Below, one piece after another: positions 6,062 to 9,469 of a stretch of DNA of 9,469 bases. The notes beneath the pieces are model-generated. The model was not told where the DNA came from, searched no databases, and saw only the letters and a list, made by a program, of their open reading frames with translations. The stretch is from Planctomycetota bacterium (GTDB lineage Bacteria; Planctomycetota; PUPC01; JACPCR01), in contig JASLXP010001223.1 of the NCBI GenBank assembly GCA_030740295.1, positions 1 through 9,469 on the forward strand, read 5' to 3'. Both the position numbers and the translations under genes were made by a program. Each line of letters starts with the position of its first letter. Position 1 is the stretch's first letter.

Positions 6062-9000
6062 ATGACAAACATAGTAAAAGCGTTGTTTTATGTAAGTTTT
6101 GCGGCAGTTTTTGTTTCTTCCGTTAAAGCTGCTGAACTTCCGCCGGATCAGGCAATTGTTGTGGAACGTAAGGGAAAACAACAGGCGAGGGATAAAAAAA
6201 CCGTCTGGGATTTTTACAAACAGCACCCTCGCGCCCAGGATTTTTATCCATGGGGGCTTTATGACATACCCCGTTCAGCAATTACTGACGATCTCAGAGA
6301 TCAGGAAGATATCCAAAATGGTATTGATGTGATGGCGGAAAATGGATTCAACGCCTCTTGGGGGCATGGCACTTCCGGCTATTTTGTAAATCCCCCTGCA
6401 TCAAAGGATGACACCCTGTTTGTCGGCCCTGCTTCAGGCAAACCGATGCCCCGAAATCCGGTTTTGAATGAGTTGGGTCGACAGGTCTATGGCGAACTCT
6501 ATCCCGGCCGTGAAATGAAATCGCTGTTCTGTGCTCAAAATTGGTTCAGATTCAATTTTCCACTGGTTGGCGAATCAGGACCCACTGCACCCGGTGCATA
6601 CCTGTCGAAAGAAGCGTTTGCTAAAATTGAAGAACGCGCAAAAGGTGTACTTGATTTTATTAATGACCTGGGGAAAAACTATCCCGAAACCATCCAAGGG
6701 GTGAGCTTTGACGATGAACCGGTCTTTGACGCGCGTGCGAAAGCAGCCCTTGCCCTGATTGAAAAGCACACCGGGCTTTACGCCACAACCGTACATCCTT
6801 CATGGGGAGGATTCAGGGAGTGGGCACCCCACATGCAACCTATTGGCGGAGACTGGTACGTCACCGTAAATAATTTTAGAAAATCATGGGTTATCGCCGA
6901 GCGCCTGAGATGGTTGAACAAGAACCATCCTGAAAAAGTGTTTCTATTCACGCCCCTCTTGACACGATATGAAGTCCATGACATCACCTTGCCCGGTCTC
7001 AAGGACGCCCTTACCTCACAAACAGAACTTCGTCTGCAAATCTGGCAGGCTGTGGCGCTGGGGTGCAAAGGCGTGTATGGCTGGTATTATGGCGGCGGGG
7101 TGGAGTTCGGACGATACAGAGTGAACGGGTTCAGTCCGCTCAACGCGCTGCTGCGGCCCACAAACAGTTTGTGGAAAGAGATGAATGACCTGAGCGGCGA
7201 CATTGTTCCGGTCGGTCCATTGCTTCTCTCCTGTCAGTCCGAGACCCGGTATGACCTCAAGCTCCAATGCGGCACGGTACACTATCCCGAATTCCAGGGG
7301 GCCGCACTTGATTACGGATTACTGCGCGATGTCAGACCTGATCATGATCGCCATTTTCTCATCCCCTGGAACAACGACATTGAACATTCTCAAAGTGGAT
7401 CGCTCACCGTGCCGCCGGAGCTCCTGAAACAGAAAAAGGTATACGATCTCAAAGATATGAAGGAGGTTGCCATGGGATCAGATGGGCGGATGGCAGTGAA
7501 GCTTCCTCCTGGTGGCGGCCGGATATACCTGATAACAACTCCGACAGAATATGCGGCCTGCCGTGACACGGTATTGCGCCATAGGGTACGCCACCCCAGG
7601 GTCGTCGCCGGCATTGAAAAGGACAGGGCTTCTGTCATCAAGGGGCTGGATATGACCAAGGCCAACGAACTGCTGCAACAGGCAAAACAAGCAGAGCGAG
7701 CCAATCAATGGGAAAAAGCCGCCATACGGTACAGACAGGCGGCCTCCGCCATGCGCAAAGCGGGAAAAAAGGTTCGGCTCCTGGCTCCGGTTAAAAGCGC
7801 GATTGACAAGCTCGCGGATACCCTTCAGGAAACGAACGAACTGCTCTACTCGCACCGTGATATCCTGGGGCTGAAAATGCATCAAGGGCATTGGTATCGC
7901 AATAAATACGCCGGGAATGCGGTCCGCAACTTTATAACACTCATTCGCAGTTGCCGGAATGGACAGCGACAGCTGGCAAAGGGCAACCTGCATTCGCCAA
8001 GCTTCTCTGTTAATAGTGTCCGTTCACTTCAGCAGTGGGCGGAAGAAAACAAGCAGGAAGTGGAAGGTATCGTGCACCGTCGGCTGAAGGAAACAAGAAG
8101 CCCTGTAAAAGTGGCATTTATCACCCCTAACCAGAACCAGGTGGAATATAACAACCTGTACACGAGGCTGTATTACAAAACCAGGATCGACTGGATTGCA
8201 CCAGACAATAAAGGTAACCTCGTGCTCAAACATACCTGTGCTGACTGGATCAATCCCGGCGGCAAGGACACTCACAGCCGTAAAAAAGGAAGTGCCTTTT
8301 CCCCTGATGACTACGATGTGGTCTATATACACCAGCTGCTGTACACCAACAGACCGGGTCGGGAAGAGCACATAGCCCCTGAAAAGGTGCTGATGCCGGA
8401 AATAGTCAATGCCACTATGCGAAGCCAGATATCAAGCTTTGTTAACAAAGGTGGTGGACTGTTGCTTTCAGGTATTGCCGGGTTATACGCCAATGTGTTG
8501 GATGTGGAGACAAAGACACCGGACCATGTGCGGGATAACAGCTTCTATCCCAAAGTATTTGCGGCCGGACTCGTTCCCGCGGCCGGTTTCGTGAAGCATC
8601 CCGCTTTCAAGAACATTAAGCCTAAAGGTGTTTTCACCGTTGGAAACTTCCCGGAACAAAACTCGACAACAGAAGTGGCTTTTGAGAAATTAAAACCCGG
8701 TGGACGAGTAATTGCCAACGAAATCGATGATGTTTTTGGTGCAAAAACCGACTACGCCGCTGTTGTTGAATACCAAAAAGGTAACGGCAAAATAATTGTT
8801 TTTGGAGGAAAGTCAATTGATTTTACTCCCGGCGTGGCCCACTCGCTGCCTGCCGGCAACCAACCCGAAGATCTTTTAAAACGCTTAGTTCTTTTCACCG
8901 TCAACACACTCAAATATCTTGCATCTGACCAGAGCTATCAAGGTGAAACCGTAACAATACGGCCAGGTGATGAAAAACCCAAAAAGCATTTCCTACCATT

Positions 9001-9418
9001 GGCTGGCTGGCGATTTAAAACCGACCCCAAAGACAAGGGCACGAAAGAGGGATGGCACAAGCCCGGGTTTGACACAAGCAGCTGGAAGACGATACGGATT
9101 GACTCCGTTTGGGGTCTCCAGGGACATGAGAACTACATTGGTCCAGGGTGGTATCGGATCTCAATTAACGCCTCCAAAAGGCCCGGTAAAAAGACAATGC
9201 TTTGTTTTGGAGGTGTCGACGAGGAAGCAGAGGTGTACGTAAACGGAAAATTTGCCGGAGAACACAAGGAAGGACCAAAGGGGTGGAACAAACCTTTTTC
9301 TATCGACATCACTCGTTTCCTGTCGGATACTCCGCAAAGACATCTTTTGTCCGTGCGAGCGGAAAATACGGGGGCAGCTGGTGGTATCTGGCGACCTGTT
9401 TATCTTAGTTATGAGTGA
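6062..9418 (+). CDS. Exported multi-domain glycoside-hydrolase-like protein (1118 aa)
   Basis: The gene is complete, with a strong Shine-Dalgarno. Residues 1-24 form a signal peptide (ALFYVSFAAVFVSSVKA, cleavage near AA/E). Residues about 60-350 look like a (beta/alpha)8 barrel: FYPWGLYDIP (61-70), a helix with NGIDVMAENGFNASWGHG, then GVSFDDEPVF (213-222), where Glu219 is a candidate catalytic acid, and GCKGVYGWYYGGG (334-346) as a late barrel strand. Beta-rich sequence follows to about 495. Residues about 530-600 are helical with a TPR-like repeat (ANELLQQAKQAERANQWEKA), and helices continue to about 680. Residues about 682-955 resemble a class I amidotransferase-like/ThuA-type fold (VKVAFITP, DYDVVYIHQLL, GGGLLLSG, GKIIVFGG), as in GH42-like proteins. 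Residues about 975-1118 match the GH2 N-terminal sugar-binding sandwich (WYRISI, EVYVNGKFAGEH, GIWRPVYLSY). Periplasmic or extracellular glycan hydrolysis is likely. I cannot name the GH family or substrate. Confidence 0.8.
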   Translation: MTNIVKALFYVSFAAVFVSSVKAAELPPDQAIVVERKGKQQARDKKTVWDFYKQHPRAQDFYPWGLYDIPRSAITDDLRDQEDIQNGIDVMAENGFNASWGHGTSGYFVNPPASKDDTLFVGPASGKPMPRNPVLNELGRQVYGELYPGREMKSLFCAQNWFRFNFPLVGESGPTAPGAYLSKEAFAKIEERAKGVLDFINDLGKNYPETIQGVSFDDEPVFDARAKAALALIEKHTGLYATTVHPSWGGFREWAPHMQPIGGDWYVTVNNFRKSWVIAERLRWLNKNHPEKVFLFTPLLTRYEVHDITLPGLKDALTSQTELRLQIWQAVALGCKGVYGWYYGGGVEFGRYRVNGFSPLNALLRPTNSLWKEMNDLSGDIVPVGPLLLSCQSETRYDLKLQCGTVHYPEFQGAALDYGLLRDVRPDHDRHFLIPWNNDIEHSQSGSLTVPPELLKQKKVYDLKDMKEVAMGSDGRMAVKLPPGGGRIYLITTPTEYAACRDTVLRHRVRHPRVVAGIEKDRASVIKGLDMTKANELLQQAKQAERANQWEKAAIRYRQAASAMRKAGKKVRLLAPVKSAIDKLADTLQETNELLYSHRDILGLKMHQGHWYRNKYAGNAVRNFITLIRSCRNGQRQLAKGNLHSPSFSVNSVRSLQQWAEENKQEVEGIVHRRLKETRSPVKVAFITPNQNQVEYNNLYTRLYYKTRIDWIAPDNKGNLVLKHTCADWINPGGKDTHSRKKGSAFSPDDYDVVYIHQLLYTNRPGREEHIAPEKVLMPEIVNATMRSQISSFVNKGGGLLLSGIAGLYANVLDVETKTPDHVRDNSFYPKVFAAGLVPAAGFVKHPAFKNIKPKGVFTVGNFPEQNSTTEVAFEKLKPGGRVIANEIDDVFGAKTDYAAVVEYQKGNGKIIVFGGKSIDFTPGVAHSLPAGNQPEDLLKRLVLFTVNTLKYLASDQSYQGETVTIRPGDEKPKKHFLPLAGWRFKTDPKDKGTKEGWHKPGFDTSSWKTIRIDSVWGLQGHENYIGPGWYRISINASKRPGKKTMLCFGGVDEEAEVYVNGKFAGEHKEGPKGWNKPFSIDITRFLSDTPQRHLLSVRAENTGAAGGIWRPVYLSYE

Positions 9419-9429
9419 GGATACTGAAA

Positions 9430-9469
9430 ATGAGAAAGTACATCCATTTCGCATTTGATTATAATCGAC
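9430..9469 (+). CDS. Start of a downstream gene, cut by the window edge
   Basis: An ATG lies 11 bp after the previous stop, with TGAGGA overlapping that stop as a plausible Shine-Dalgarno. Thirteen codons are visible (MRKYIHFAFDYNR), too few to identify. Tight spacing suggests translation in one operon with the 1118-aa gene. The Arg-Lys followed by mixed hydrophobic residues does not clearly make a signal peptide. Confidence 0.5.
   Translation, partial: MRKYIHFAFDYNR

Noticed and set aside
7478..7993. 171-aa minus-strand open frame
   Set aside because: Antisense to the well-supported 1118-aa gene, with no ribosome-binding site or family features.

Overview
The window looks like accessory DNA from an uncultured polysaccharide-degrading bacterium, most likely of the Planctomycetes/Verrucomicrobia/Lentisphaerae (PVC) type. 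The grounds are large secreted multi-domain glycan-active proteins, a URO-D-like methyltransferase-fold protein beside one of them, a DUF4838-type fragment, and dense short palindromic repeats. The taxon is inferred from family content only; no rRNA or marker gene is present.

Layout. (1) Positions 1-3877, minus strand, GC-rich: a URO-D-superfamily protein (3877-2600), then after about 60 bp an exported heparinase/alginate-lyase-like protein (2539 to beyond the left edge, 846 residues visible). They look like an operon. Long plus-strand ORFs here are antisense shadows. (2) Positions 3878-4428, no gene: two near-identical 27-bp palindromes, then a roughly 290-bp imperfect giant palindrome made of six smaller GC-rich hairpins in mirror order (REPIN/MITE-like). 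(3) Positions 4429-5494, plus strand: two overlapping reading frames, an unrecognised 142-aa protein and a protein resembling the N-terminal part of a tailed-phage portal protein, cut short. This reads as a prophage remnant. (4) Positions 5508-6044, plus strand and distinctly more A/T-rich: the central part of a DUF4838-type protein, lacking both its N- and C-terminal regions. (5) Positions 6062-9418, plus strand: a complete 1118-aa exported protein with a glycosidase-like barrel, helical region, amidotransferase-like domain and C-terminal GH2-type sugar-binding sandwich. A further gene begins at 9430.

Working together. Both flanks are concerned with capture and breakdown of complex carbohydrate outside the cytoplasm. 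Between them lies a scar region of palindromic repeats, phage debris and a truncated gene, with an abrupt change of base composition near 5480-5510. Either recombination joined two glycan-utilisation loci across a phage remnant, or the contig is misassembled there. The sequence alone cannot separate these.
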